DNA of 64,000 bases from Balanoglossus misakiensis (GCA_040954595.2 CM082593.2:11036001-11100000); one strand, 5' to 3'. Shown: positions 22,919 through 34,110, counted from the stretch's first letter. The notes: generated by a model not told the origin, from the letters alone. Program-made: numbers and translations.

Positions 22919-23632
22919 TTAGAAGTATCTGTCTCCGTGACTCTCATGAAATAGTTCATTTCTACTCTTAAGAGGCCTTGGTCTCCATTCCTCACTTCCA
23001 CTGGCACTACCACTGTCGCCACTATACATGGGATTGTAGTGATAGATTTCTCTGAAGGCTTCCTCATCTTCCACACTTTTCCCTGCCTTGCTATCAACAT
23101 CATCTGTATCATCAAACCAATGGATATCCATAGTTGCCTCTTGTTCTTCCCAGCCTGGATGTTTCTTTCCTCCAAGAGCACACCTGAATGTCAAATAGTT
23201 GAACATCATCAATGTGGGATTTGTTGTGATGTTGTTACTACTGTAGAATAACGCAGGTGGTTGTTGGACACTTTGCGGTCTGGTCGCGTGACTTTGCCTT
23301 GTTAGCCGCCATGCATGTTGAACGCAAATTATACCATGATGCACTGCAGTTACCCTATACGCGAATAGGTCTATGCATGAACTCTTTGAATAAATTTGCT
23401 TCCACGATACAGATGTGATTATTTTTCACGTTGCCTCATGCATGTATGGAAAGATACAGGTAAATTCCCAGTTTTCTGATGGGCAACATTTCTACAGCTG
23501 TCTCGATTCTACTCTGGTAGTACTAAATAACTTACCGTTGGTACATGAGTAACATTATTACACCAAGCACTAACACAGCCGCTAAACCTCCCGCAACACC
23601 ACCAATGATGACAGCTGTGTCAACGGAGGAAT
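22919..23632 (-). CDS. Two exons: transmembrane helix and cytoplasmic tail
   Basis: Exon 23536-23632 encodes TAVIIGGVAGGLAAVLVLG followed by VIMLLMYQR, a Gly/Ala-rich ~25-residue helix ending in a basic stop-transfer residue. Exon 22919-23183 encodes an acidic 87-residue tail containing WFDDTDDVDS, EIYHYNPMYSGDSGS and a C-terminus GDRYF. NPMY fits NPxY, the binding motif for PTB domains and clathrin adaptors. Stop TAA at 22919-22921. Confidence 0.9.
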
Positions 23633-26600
23633 CTGTAAGAGTTTAAATATTTATATTTGTCACGGGGGCGATATGCTACGATAAAAGCAAGACAACCATT
23701 CATTATGATGCTTAACTATTGTAAAATGGTTAGTTGACCAAAAATCTAGTTATACTGCAGATGTTGCAGTTTCACCATTTTCACAAATATTTTCAAGACA
23801 ACGTAAACTGTAATCATGTAGATCAAACAAATGTGTAAACTTTAGTGAATATTGTTTTTCAATCTTGAGTTATTAAAAGACAAAGAAATGTATACACACC
23901 TTTAACTTGCATTGGTATTCTCTGGCGGCAAGTTTCACCTTGATATTCATCAGTACATTCACAAACAGGATTGCCATCACTGTCCTTGATGCAAACAGCA
24001 TTGTTTGAGCAGAACCCTTCACATTTATCTAGACACAAGAATAAAATCACATCACATTATTCTACCTGACGAACCATTTGTATTAGACAAGAACTAAACC
24101 CACTTGCAGATTCATTTCTTACAAACGGAATGGAAGTTGTGTGCTGTCGAACGTTGATTCACTATATATCCACATGTACCGGGTGAATAACATAAACAGT
24201 GTCTTGTATCAAACATAATTAATGGAAAAAGGGCAGCAAGAGAGATACTAAATCAACAGTAGTTTCTACGTTTTAGCTGTACATATTTCTGTTGACATTT
24301 CAGTTGTAGATAGTTACATACCTGTACAAGTTATTCCATCACCAGTGAAACCAGTTTTGCAAGTGCATTCATATCCTGGTACAAGATTCCTGCAAGTGAC
24401 ATTTGGGTGACAGTCATCCAGACCAAGACGACATTCATGTGCATCTAGAAAACAAAAATTCTTGCAATGTCTTTAACTGACCACCAAATAAAACTATGGG
24501 ATCTTCATACATATCACCAGTTAAAGGTATACGGTCACCTATGGAAAATTAGCTATAGTTACCATGGCAAAAGGAGATCTAGCCAATCACAGATTTTCAG
24601 TGGGTGGCACATGCAAAAAAGAGCGCCACCATATGTTCTTTAGAACTCTCATATACTCCATTTCAGCCATATATGGGCGTTTGTAAATTGGAGGTGACTG
24701 TATACCTTTAAGTTAGATGACTACCCAGATGCAGTGCATGGTTATCACATTCCATAGCCTAACATGTAGAATTCTGAGAAAACAGTATTACAATATTGTT
24801 ATTTCCGTGAAATTTTCAGAAAAGGTGTTAAAAGAGGAGCATTATTAAATTATATAAAAATATTGGATCACACAACATATCAAATGATACTCTAAATAAA
24901 GAAGAAAATTTCTTATAATGAAGTGTTTGTGTCAGATTGAACAGTTAAGGTTGATCTCCACAAGCACTTCATGCATGTTATCAGTTCTATGATTATGAAA
25001 AAATTATTCCTACCATCACATTCTGTTTCATATAGGGCACCCTCTCTGCCTGTAGTGTAGCCAGTTGGGCATGGTTGACAAGCATCCTGGTTGAATTCAA
25101 AGTTATATGTTCCAACAGGGCATTTCTCACATCTATAGGACTCCTGATTCAAGTACCAACCAACATTGCAGTAAGCTGTTGATGGAATGGAAAAAGAGCA
25201 TAGAATAAAATTGGAGGACTATCATTATTTTGAACAACTGAGGCACAATAATACAACCTTCAGTTCAGTACAGTTGAGATACAACATGAAAAGTTGTATA
25301 CATAATACTTACAAACATTACAATCTTCACTTAAGGTTGAACCGACTGTTCTTGTGGTGAAGCCAAATGGGCACGGCATACAAGATGGCTGAAGTTCAGC
25401 ATTTGATCGATAGGTTCCCATGGGACACGACTCACAAGACCCATTGACACTAAGTTGGACTCCCACTGATTTACATACCTCTGTAATTGAGAAGATTAAT
25501 TTTTTGATATTCACGATTATCTGCTTTTCACTCACGTGAATTTGTTAAACTGTTGAATATGTTACATATCTGGCGGTTCTAAAGTAAAAACCTACTCGGA
25601 AAAAAGTTTACTGGATGCTGAAATATTGCTTGCCTGTCACTTACAAATGATAACGCCATGGGTACGTCACATGGCCAGATCATGTGATTGATAGTCAAGA
25701 ATAGCAAATAACACAAGTACCTACCCTGACATTGTGACTCATCAGTAGCTCCTTCAACTAATGTAAGCATTCCCTTTGGGCAAGTATTACACACAAACTT
25801 TCCTTCTTCTGATTGCCAGAATCCAATGGGGCAGCTTTGGCACTGAGAAGTCCCGTTGTCAAAGTAGTGACCAACATCGCACCTCTCTGCAATAGACATC
25901 ATTGTTGAAGAATTATTTTTTCAACCAAAGAGATGAACATTCCAATTGTCATTCTTTCCATATTGGATCACACCACAATAATTTGATATATACGTCACAA
26001 TTCCCGGCAAGGGGTATGGGGTTTTATCGGGCCAGTGGCATGAGTGAGGCTAGACGCTAGTTTTGGAATACGGCTAGATACTAGGCTATGGCTGTGGACG
26101 AGGAGGAGATATTGCCTTCTGTTATACATACCAAAACACTGCAAGATGGATAATGATCTCTTTCCCCTGGTGACTCCATTATTTGGACAGGCATTGCATG
26201 CTGTTTGTCCTTCAAGGGGTTGATAATATCCAATTGCACAAGGATGGCACTGACTCAGCTCAGTGTCATGGTACGACCCTTCAGGACACAATACTGTGGA
26301 AATACAAAATGTTGAAGGCAGATGTATACATTGTTCATGTACTGATCATTATGCATTAATGGTTTAAAACACAACTACAATTGTAACACACAGCATTCAT
26401 TTTGGCCAGTTTTTCACTCTTGTGTCTACAAGTGGGATTGCAGTTGTATGTGGTTGAATGTTGATTCACTATATATCCACATGTAGAATAACATTAACTG
26501 TGTCTTCTATCAAACATAATTAATGGAAAAAGGGCAGCGAGAAAGAGACTTTGTCCCTCCTTGGTATGAGCATATCAAATCAATTATTTCCTTATATCAC

Positions 26601-29600
26601 CTCTTGGTTGGGTTGTATTTACCACTCACACTTGTCTTTAATTTGTACACTGCGACTCACAACCACACTCGCAGCAATACGGCCCACCTAACAGGTCATA
26701 TCAGGTGATATAAACATATTAACATCTACACCTTTTTATAATATTAATTTTGGACACAGTTTTAATCCTTTCACCACCATGGTTCAGTCCAAACCAATTG
26801 TTTTCTATGGTAAGGTTTGACCTCTATAGAGGAAACTGGGAGTGAAAGGGTTAAAGTACATAACAACTGAGGAGTATAGGCACTCACCACATTCTTCTCC
26901 AACAAGAACACTACCATTGGAACAGAATATTGTACTTTCAACTTGTAATGTCTCAGCGTCGACCGAATATTCAGCTGTATCAAAAGGACCATTCTTGACT
27001 GCATCTTCAATAACTACAGCTGCAGCATCAGCAGAGCTAATGGATAAAACAACAGGCAAAAAATTCTTACATATGCCACATTACAATACCAACCAGAAGT
27101 GTGTACTGTAAACTGAATTGTTTTCACGACAGGAAATTTTCGCGATATTAAAAGAGGCGACTGTTACGTGAGGACGAATTTTCGAGTTCTCGTATTTCAC
27201 TAACTGCATCATTATCTCCAAAAACATTTTACACAACTTTTTATTTTAACGTTTTTTTGACCAGCACATGTTTTGCAGAAATTTACTGCTCGCGAAAATA
27301 ACACGTTTTGCAGTATATTTCGAATGCATGAATCTTTAGAATACAGGATGCCGCAACATGAAGGAAGGTGGGCAGAAATGATGGGGTTGCCAAAAACTGA
27401 AAATGTTTGAGTGTTAAGACACAAAATAATTTGTTTTCACTTGCATGAATGGAATATTTTGCAATAATGCAAACACCAGCTGTATAGGGAATACAGAGCT
27501 GGTCCTCACACAGCCTGGGATCAGTACCCTAGACATGTCACCAAAGTCATTTCAATAGAACAGAAGGGGAATGAAATACTCGAAAAATAACAATTACTAC
27601 TCACGCATTGGTTGTGAAACTGAACTGAACCACAAGCTGAGTATCAGCCTGTCTCTTTCTTCGGTTTGAGGCGCCGCAGGTTATTTCAAGGTCATCAAAG
27701 TTGCATTCACCGCCACAAATACCAAACAAATCATTCAGATAGTTGATAGTGTTCATAAAACTGATCCTCAATTGCTGGATGACACCATTGTTACATGTAC
27801 CAGCCTGTGAATTGTATGACACGCCACAATTCACTCCACGTTGAGTCTTCCCAGGAGCTGCAGTAGAACAATACAAACAAACAAATTTTGTTAAAGATGC
27901 AATTTTCAATCTAGCGAACGATGTATTGACTTAGACTGCGAAACCGCTTAGCCAATCAGGAAAGTTACAGCTGCTTACCCAGAACAAAATATTAAGAAAA
28001 TAGCTCAAATGTACTGGAGCTTTATATTGGGGTAAGCAGATATGATGTTAACAAATTATCTACCTGTAATCACAACCTTGACATACTGTAAAGCAAGAAT
28101 TTGCATTACTCATATTTCTCTTTTCATTTATAACTAAAAGAAAATTGTCTCAATGCTGGAATACCCCCTCTCACAACTCTCTCTCTCTTTGGAGAATTTT
28201 CTGAATGTGCATGTGCAACCTGATTATATTTCTTTACTGATACCAAATCATTTTTTTCTCACCTGAACATCCAGGGAAGGTGAATTCCTCGTCTGGATTC
28301 TCAGGATTAAAAGATCCTTCACTATGGCAGAGATAGTAAGGTGCTGGCAGGCTTGCAAACTTGTATCCTGGTAAACAATCCACCGGACAGGACACACCCG
28401 ACTCAAACTCATTACAGATGGAAATACCTTTAACTGGTGGTGCTGGCTTTTCACAATCAAATGATGTAAAAGAAAGGAGAACACAGTTTATTTGTCTATA
28501 TATATATTTTTAATTTTATTTCATCTATCATCCAACAGGCAAATACTACCCAAATGTCTGTGTCTCATATATCATCCAACAGGCAAATACTACCCAAATG
28601 TCCAGGTCTAGGTAACGAACCCACAACCCTAGCCACTAGGGCACAATGCCTCTTTTACCAGGTTCACACAGGGTAAAATTTGAGACACTATTTGCCAGTG
28701 CTAACCACAGAGCATTAATCCTTTGAGTCATGTTGTGTCCACACACACAAAGTTTATGTATGGGCGCTGAGGCTCGGCCCCATAGACAATGGGTTGCGGA
28801 GAGGTGTTAATCCTTACACCGGCTCAGGTCTGGCTGGCAGAGCCGTCTAAAATCTGAGACGTTTCAGGACCACTTACACCGTCCACACATGTTTTTTTAA
28901 GACAGTATCAATTCTGAGATGCTTCAGAACTGTCTTAATGGTGTATGTGTGACACCCATATTTATTACACAGTCAAATCTTTTAAACAGAACACCAACAC
29001 ATTAACATGTTTCTATGTAAAAGGGACTAGGAAAAGCTGTTGGTTGAAGAGAGGTTTCCCGATTAGACAGGGTTTGTTTTAGACGGGTTTGAGTGTCCTT
29101 GTATGTTCTGAATGATGTTGTTATAATTTTTGATAGTTACATAGGGACAAAAGTGATAATGATGCAATCATATTAATGTAAAACGGCAAATTTTCCCAAA
29201 CTTCGGCAAAAAAGAAGAAGAAAATATAGTCGCATAAAATGTTTTTCAGAGATAACAGAGTAGTTAGTAAAATACTAGAATGCGGAAATTTAATTCTCGT
29301 GTCACAGTTGCCTCTTTTGATATATTGCAAAATATTTTCTGTCACGAAAATGTCCCGTTTTACAGTATGTGACAAGACATAACAAGGGGTAGAGATGACA
29401 ATTTGTCAAGATATTAATTAATTTGTAAAGTTTATGTATGAATGATAAAAAAATTCACTCACGCAGTACATAGAGTAAAAAGTTGCACTGTGCATTGTTG
29501 CCAGCTGTATCTGAAGCAACATAGCTGATCTGGTAGGTTCCCCAGGAAAAGGTGTCACCTGTAAGAACAAAATTATGCACATCATTACAGGCATGGGTGC

Positions 29601-32029
29601 TAAAGCCAAAATAGCTTCCGTTTCTTGAATGTTTTTCATGATTTTCTTTTCAAACTTAGAATGGTCCATTTAAGTGAGCTATCTGGTGGGTATACACAGG
29701 CATATTATCAACTCCTGATTGTGACTGTACATATAAACATGAACAAGATATGTATACTAAACAGATATGGTGCCGCACACGTTTATTCAACTGCCCATTG
29801 TAAGAGAACACAACATTTGTGGTATGGGTATCCCCAGTAGTAGTGGAGAATATTAAGTACTTTACTGATTAAAGGCCTTGCTCAACAGTTGGTCAAATCT
29901 TTTGTTTCCAATAAACAATTACGTGCAAACACAAATGCTTTCGAGTTTTAACTTCATTGTACTGCCCTGGGATCGAGGAAAGGGCCTATAAACATATGGT
30001 AATAGTATCAGCAATTGAGGCTTTAATACTTGGAAGCAAGATCATCTGTCGCACATAGGATGTGCTAGCCATATATGAGTAACGGCCACAAGAATAAACT
30101 GTACCAGTATGCTTCATACTGACCATAATCTTAGGAAAGTTGTCTCAGCTTGTTGGTTTCTGTTTAGATCAACTCCCCACCCCACCCCGATAAAAAAAAC
30201 TTAGTTAGTGTGAATGTTATATATTATCTATAATCAGAAATGATATTTTATAGGAAACTTACCCATTGTGTAGGTTTGTGTCACATTGGCAATGGCGACA
30301 TAATCTGTAAATATAGGCTCCTGCCATACTCCTGTTGTCAAGCTATTAGGACTAATTATACGGGTCGTATTGGGACAGTAAATGACTTCAGGAGCGTGTT
30401 TATCTGAAGAAAAAAAAATGAAAGAATAACAAATGTTTGTAAATTAAACAACTGGTCCACACCCCCTATGCATACACTGGTACATTTAGGTAAATGCACT
30501 ACTAGATGTTAATATCTGTCACATATTCATGAGAAATCCAGATATTGTTAAGTGCTTGTTTTCTGATACATGTGAATAGACTAGATCACTGTCAAGAAAC
30601 ACTACAAGATAGGACAGGAGTCATGAGATGGTATCCATAGGCATAATAACTGATATGATCAATTACACTCATGATAAGCCTAGTTCTTGGAACAGCAGAA
30701 ACTGATGATGATGATGGTGATGATGATGACGATGATGATGATGATGGTGGTGGTGGTGGTGGTGATGATGATTATGATGATGATGATGGTGATGGTGGTT
30801 GTGAATAGTATCATTACATTCAGTGTTAAATACATGTACGGTAGAAACAAAAAGAGTGAGCGATACAGGCATGGGCAGATGATGATTCCCTATACTTCCT
30901 AAAGTAGGGAGATTGCAGGCTGTGTGATTGGAGTACAACACACAGCAGCTAGGGGCTGGTGAATGTACACAGGAAAAACTACTCAAAATTTCACACAGTT
31001 TTCCCTGGACAGACACAACATTACAAGGAGAGCTGTGTTAAAGTAAGGATTTAGGATTAATCAACTCTGTGAATATGACCCAATTTCTCCTCGTCAGATT
31101 ATGCATAAAATTGTTTGATAGTAATGAATAAGGCTATTTACCAACAGGTGTGCATGGTGAACCAGAGTAACCAATTGGGCACCTGGTACTTCCACAAGCT
31201 GATGGCTGGATTTTGACCACACTACCCAATAACTCTTGATCCATTTCAACCCACATGACATGATTGCCAAGTGGACTTTGTGAACAGTTCAAAGCCAGAC
31301 TCTGGATTTCAACAGGAGTCAATACATAATCGTATACATTCATCTGTGTAACATCACCATGGAAGCTAAAATAGTTGTCAAGGAGTCCATTTTCGTCATA
31401 GCTTTGACCAAGAATTACCATACAGCTGTTGAAAAACAAGAGAATAATGAATTCATTAAAAGTGCTGGTAAGAAGTTGTCAAAAATAAACTGTGAAAATC
31501 AGTATCGTTCCGCATAAGTTTGAATTTGAAAGTGCCACGAAGATAGCTTTGCTGATGTCCATAGTTTGCTCCCTTGATTTTTTTGGCCAGTTTTGTTGTA
31601 AGTCGCAACATGTTATGATGATATTGTATTGTCATGTAGGAGTAAGACAAGCTACCTAGCAGATAAGTTATAAACAAGATAACTGCTTCACAAATAAATG
31701 GTTCACTTCTCTTGAGGCTTGGGAAAACTTGACAGTATAGGAAAATATAGAATTTTAACATGTGATGATGACAATTTTCTATGGCTTTGTAGGAGTTAAA
31801 AATGTTCGGAGTTCCACTAGCAACTTACTTTTCTGAGTCATCGATACCTGTCCAGGATGGAAGGGGTGATGTTACTGCAACACCATTCAAGTAAACTGCC
31901 ACAATGCCTTCTTCAATTACCATGACAACATTATGCCACGAGTTGTCATCTACTGATACGGTTACACCATTTGTACTGACAGATAGACTTCTGTCCAGGA
32001 CAAGAAGGGTACTATCAACTTGGGTTAAG
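22919..32029 (-). CDS. Polydom/SVEP1-like single-pass membrane protein, 5' end missing
   Basis: Fifteen exons with matching phases: 31829-32029, 31142-31425, 30263-30403, 29463-29558, 28263-28442, 27605-27857, 26888-27036, 26132-26293, 25725-25886, 25313-25480, 25014-25175, 24322-24444, 23900-24028, 23536-23632, 22919-23183. They give 856 codons plus stop. Domain order: LamG/pentraxin-like, HYR, sushi-like, a region with a furin-type site, four ephrin-receptor-like Cys-rich repeats, two EGF-like domains, transmembrane helix, 87-residue tail. This order resembles part of SVEP1/polydom, a secreted adhesion protein, but here it is membrane anchored. It probably works as a cell-surface adhesion or ligand-binding receptor. 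No start codon or signal peptide was found up to 64 kb, so upstream exons are missed, outside the window or lost. An exon between 28442 and 29463 cannot be excluded. Confidence 0.85.
23900..24444 (-). CDS. Two exons: EGF-like domains
   Basis: Exon 24322-24444 encodes an EGF-like module with six Cys (HECRLGLDDCHP, CRNLVPGYECTCKTGFTGDG). Exon 23900-24028 encodes a second (KCEGFCSNNAVC, PVCECTDEYQGETC). The first begins DAHEC rather than a clean D-x-(D/N)-E, so calcium binding is uncertain. Both exons are phase 1-1 (123 and 129 bases). Confidence 0.9.
24115..24255 (+). mobile_element. Half copy of a 300-bp inverted-repeat MITE
   Basis: TTGATTCACTATATATCCACATGTA (bases about 24153-24178; a shared core of the family) and CAAACATAATTAATGG match copies at 26385-26545 and in both arms of 37862-38167. 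It lies in an intron of the membrane-protein gene. Confidence 0.7.
24525..24707. mobile_element. 183-bp MITE with TTAA target duplication
   Basis: Terminal inverted repeats AGGTATACGGTCACCT and AGGTGACTGTATACCT (15 of 16 bases complementary) are flanked on both sides by TTAA (24521-24524 and 24708-24711). TTAA duplications are made by piggyBac and Kolobok transposases. No coding capacity. It sits in the intron between the last Cys-rich repeat and the first EGF exon. Confidence 0.9.
25014..26293 (-). CDS. Four exons: ephrin-receptor-like (GCC2/GCC3) Cys-rich repeats
   Basis: Exons 26132-26293, 25725-25886, 25313-25480 and 25014-25175 each encode one ~54-residue repeat of the type C-x-x-G-x-(Y/H)-(x)n-C-x-x-C-P-x-G-x-(Y/F)-(x)n-C-x-x-C-P-x-G-x-(T)-x(n)-C. 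Examples are CHPCAIGYYQ, CQSCPIGFWQ, CESCPMGTYR and CEKCPVGTYN. Each is a phase 1-1 exon with a length divisible by three (162, 162, 168, 162), as expected from exon duplication. In polydom such repeats follow a similar region. Confidence 0.9.
25990..26110 (-). repeat. Intronic repeat shared with 6395-6480
   Basis: ATTCCCGGCAAGGGG and AGTGGCATGAGTG are the diverged complement of text at 6395-6480. It lies between the first two ephrin-receptor-like exons. Confidence 0.5.
26385..26545 (+). mobile_element. Half copy of the 37862-38167 MITE family
   Basis: From CATTCATTTTGGCCAG through the TTGATTCACTATATATCCAC core to CATAATTAATGGAAAAAGGG, it matches the right arm of 37862-38167. Intronic. Confidence 0.7.
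26888..27857 (-). CDS. Two exons: Cys-containing region with furin-type site RRKRQ
   Basis: Exon 27605-27857 encodes GVNCGVSYNSQAGTCNNG, ICGGECNFDDLEITCG and then SNRRKRQADTQLVVQFSF. RRKR followed by Q is a good furin-type cleavage site (bases 27649-27663). Exon 26888-27036 encodes ADAAAVVIEDAV and ends GSVLVGEECG. No standard domain name is assigned. The alpha/beta look of the part after RRKRQ could be an autonomous module of polydom-like proteins. Cleavage is inference. Confidence 0.75.
28263..28442 (-). CDS. Exon: sushi/CCP-like domain
   Basis: Encodes PPPVKGISICNEFESG, then SCPVDCLPGYKF, YYLCHSEGSFNPE and FPGC. Cys spacing and the C-x-GYKF and GSF-x(n)-C elements resemble a CCP module, but the usual Trp before the last Cys is replaced (GSFNP). 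Phase agreement with the preceding HYR exon favours the acceptor ending at 28443 over the AAAAG site four bases upstream. Confidence 0.65.
28523..28602 (+). repeat. Short tandem duplication
   Basis: Two copies of a ~43-bp phrase ATCATCCAACAGGCAAATAC followed by TACCCAAATGTC, starting at about 28527 and 28570, within an intron. Confidence 0.7.
28595..28650 (-). mobile_element. Decayed tRNA-like SINE head, tentative
   Basis: On the minus strand the text CCTAGTGGCTAGGGTTG and GGGTTCGTTACC resembles a pol III box A followed by a box B (GGTTCGANTCC). The match is imperfect and no tail or flanking duplication was identified. Confidence 0.3.
29463..30403 (-). CDS. Two exons: HYR domain
   Basis: Exon 30263-30403 encodes KHAPEVIYCPNTTR and GVWQEPIFTDY; exon 29463-29558 encodes GTYQISYVASDTAGNNAQCN and a short strand. 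The pattern (P-x-(V/I)-x-C-P near the start, V-x-W-x-x-P, then a Y-x-A-x-D-x-x-G-N-x-A-x-C end) is that of hyalin repeats. HYR domains are Ig-like folds paired with sushi domains in polydom-type adhesion proteins. Both exons are phase 1-1. Confidence 0.85.
30705..30800. repeat. (GAT)n/(GGT)n microsatellite
   Basis: About 95 bp of GAT, GAC and GGT trinucleotides within the intron between LamG and HYR exons. The poly-His and poly-Met open frames over it are artefacts. Confidence 0.9.
31142..31425 (-). CDS. Exon: LamG/pentraxin-like domain, second half
   Basis: Encodes MVILGQSYDENG, SFHGDVTQMNVYDYVLTPVE (the GD(V/I)xxxxVYD strand of LamG_3/pentraxin folds), then SLALNCSQSPLGN and a Cys-rich linker ending SPCTPV. 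Flanked by TTTTTCAACAG acceptor and GTAAAT donor sites on the minus strand. Confidence 0.8.
31829..32029 (-). CDS. Exon: LamG/pentraxin-like domain, first half
   Basis: Encodes TQVDSTLLVLDRS, then DDNSWHNVVMVIEEG and VAVYLNGV. The W-H-x-V pattern followed by a strand ending in YLNG is typical of LamG/concanavalin-like folds. Acceptor TTCTTGGCAG just right of 32029; donor GTAAGT just left of 31829. The phase (ends after two codon bases) fits the next exon. It is the most 5' exon found. Confidence 0.75.
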
Positions 32030-32254
32030 CTGCCAAGAAATTCAAAACAGAGATTAGACATAAATCGGTGCATCAGCTGGTACTTTTGGGAAATTATCAC
32101 ACTTTTTTCAAACTGCACCACCTTTAGCCCATACAGAAGTATGCACTGAACTATGTACAAGTATTATGAACCCTAAGTATGAGTGCATATGCAAGTTTAA
32201 ACCAGACAAATAATAAATCTTCGCCGCAAAGGAATATGGTCGCCACCGTGAGAA

Positions 32255-34110
32255 AATGCAAAATACAATTAAAGTTGCAAGCAGCGTTGGCGGGGCACAA
32301 GCGGTTCCCATGGTAACAAGCAAATGCCAAGGCTGTATCTGCTGTGGATACCAAGATATTGGAAAGTAGGTCAAAGGTCACCAGAGGTCACCCCAAATTT
32401 GGGCAAAAAAATCGGACCCCATACTAGTCTAGGTCCAACAAAAACCAAACACCTAGCTCTATTGGTTCGCCTAGAATTAGGTATGCGCATAATTAATGAG
32501 GTCTTGTGTAAGACTCCATATCTGCTCCATCGGCCCTCCAAAAGTCAGGACTCTAACTGCTGTGGATGCTGAGATATGGGAAATTAGATCAAAGGTCATC
32601 CAAGGTCACCCAAAATTTGGGCATAAAATGTTGACCCCAGAGTGGGCCATGTCCAACTAAAACCAGACCTCTAGCCCTATTGGTTAGCCTGGAATTAGAT
32701 ATGCAGAAAAATGATGTTTTAGAAATAGGTCAAGGGTCATTGCCAAAATTACCAAAATAGTTGTGTCATGTCCTGGCAGCATTGGTACCCATGTCCACAA
32801 AATTCATGACTGTGGTGCTTTTACAAGAGGAGGTATGGGGATATGCATATATAATTAGTTGTTTTAAAACTGGGTCAAAGGTCATGTCAAAATTGCCCCG
32901 AAAAATTGTAACAACTTCCGGTCATATGATGACTCATATCCAAAAAAAGAATTTACGTGCTGTCAACATTTTGGCTACAAAGCAGAATTTTCATTTTTCA
33001 ATGGTTTTCCGAAAATCCAACATGGCCGCCATAATGATCGACCAATCACAGTGCGCTTCGCAAACTTGATAAAAATAGGTTAGGTGACCACATACTCCGA
33101 ATCCTGTGACTCGGCAATCGCTGGTTCTGGAGAAGAAGATTTTTAAAGTTTTAAGTAGTTTTTCAGAAAAACAATTGTAGCAAAAAAACTTTATGTGTGA
33201 CGTCATGATTTCAATAGGGTAAAATGATGGACAGAAGGTAGGCTACCTGCACACCAAATTTGAACTCGATCGGCCCAGTAGTTTTTGAGAAGGACTCGTT
33301 TAACGATTGTCAGGAAATGCAATATGGCCGCCAGGTCACGTGACTAATTAAATATTCACGAGCCACTGCACGTCTACTCATTGGCCCCTATCACCCTACC
33401 AAGTTTCAGCCCCCAAGGTGCAGCGGTTTTCCAGATCTACCTGGCCGAATTTCTCGGAAGAAGAAGAAGAAGAAGAAGAATTAAAGCTGCGAGCAGCATT
33501 GTTGGGCCCAAGCGCTGATCTTGAATTATATATGCACAGTATGAATGAGAAGAAACAGAATTTTCTATCGGATGTATTATCTCATGACATAACAAGGATG
33601 TGTGTATTTTTGCTGCTGAAATAGGGTGAAGTAGGTCAAAGGTCACCTGAGGTCACCCAACATTTGGGCAATTTTTTTTTACCCATACTGGTCCATGTCC
33701 AACAAAAACCAAAACTCTAGCTCTATTGGTTCGCCTGTAATTAGGTATGTGCATAATTAATGAGGTCAGCAGAGGTCAAAGGGGTCATGAAAAGTAGCAA
33801 AATATTTTGATCACACACTAATCCACATTCATCAAAAACCAAACCTCTAGCCCTATAGGTTAGCCTGGAATTAGATATGCAGAAATAATAACGCGTGATA
33901 ATTAGGTCAAAGGTCATGTGAAAAATCGCCAAAAAATTGTTATATATTTTAGTCACATGACGATTGATATCCATAAAAAGAATTTGTATGCTATCAATTT
34001 TTGGACTAGAAAAAGGAATTTCAATTTTTCTCTGTTTTTTACAAAATCCAATATGGCCGCCATAATCTTCGACCAATCACAATGCTCTTTGCAAACTTGA
34101 TAGACATCAG
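32255..34110 (+). repeat. Dispersed repeats carrying DR1-type AGGTCA pairs
   Basis: Recurrent units with phrases such as TAGCTCTATTGGTTCGCCT, AATTAGGTATG(C/T)GCATAATTAATGAGGTC and AGGTCAAAGGTCA. Two heads of the type AATTAAAG(C/T)TGC(G/A)AGCAGC are present (32267 and 33479), the second preceded by a (GAA)n tract at 33460-33478. The same vocabulary appears at 6990-7140 and 7860-8000. Short frames here (32108-32381, 33418-33624, 33741-34076) have no domain. The ATGGCCGCCAT motif at about 33022 and 34053 resembles a YY1 site. Confidence 0.75.
32368..33916 (+). promoter_or_regulatory. Cluster of DR1 nuclear-receptor-like sites
   Basis: Perfect AGGTCAAAGGTCA at 32368-32380, 33633-33645 and 33904-33916. 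One-mismatch forms: AGATCAAAGGTCA at 32586-32598 and GGGTCAAAGGTCA at 32872-32884. A third AGGTCA follows the first two perfect sites (32385-32390 and 33650-33655). AGGTCA half-sites spaced by one base are the classic element for HNF4, RXR-PPAR and COUP-TF receptors. The sites are inside repeats, so their role in this gene is inference. Confidence 0.6.

Noticed and set aside
30669-31016. Poly-His and poly-Met open frames
   Set aside because: Produced by the GAT/GGT microsatellite in an intron.
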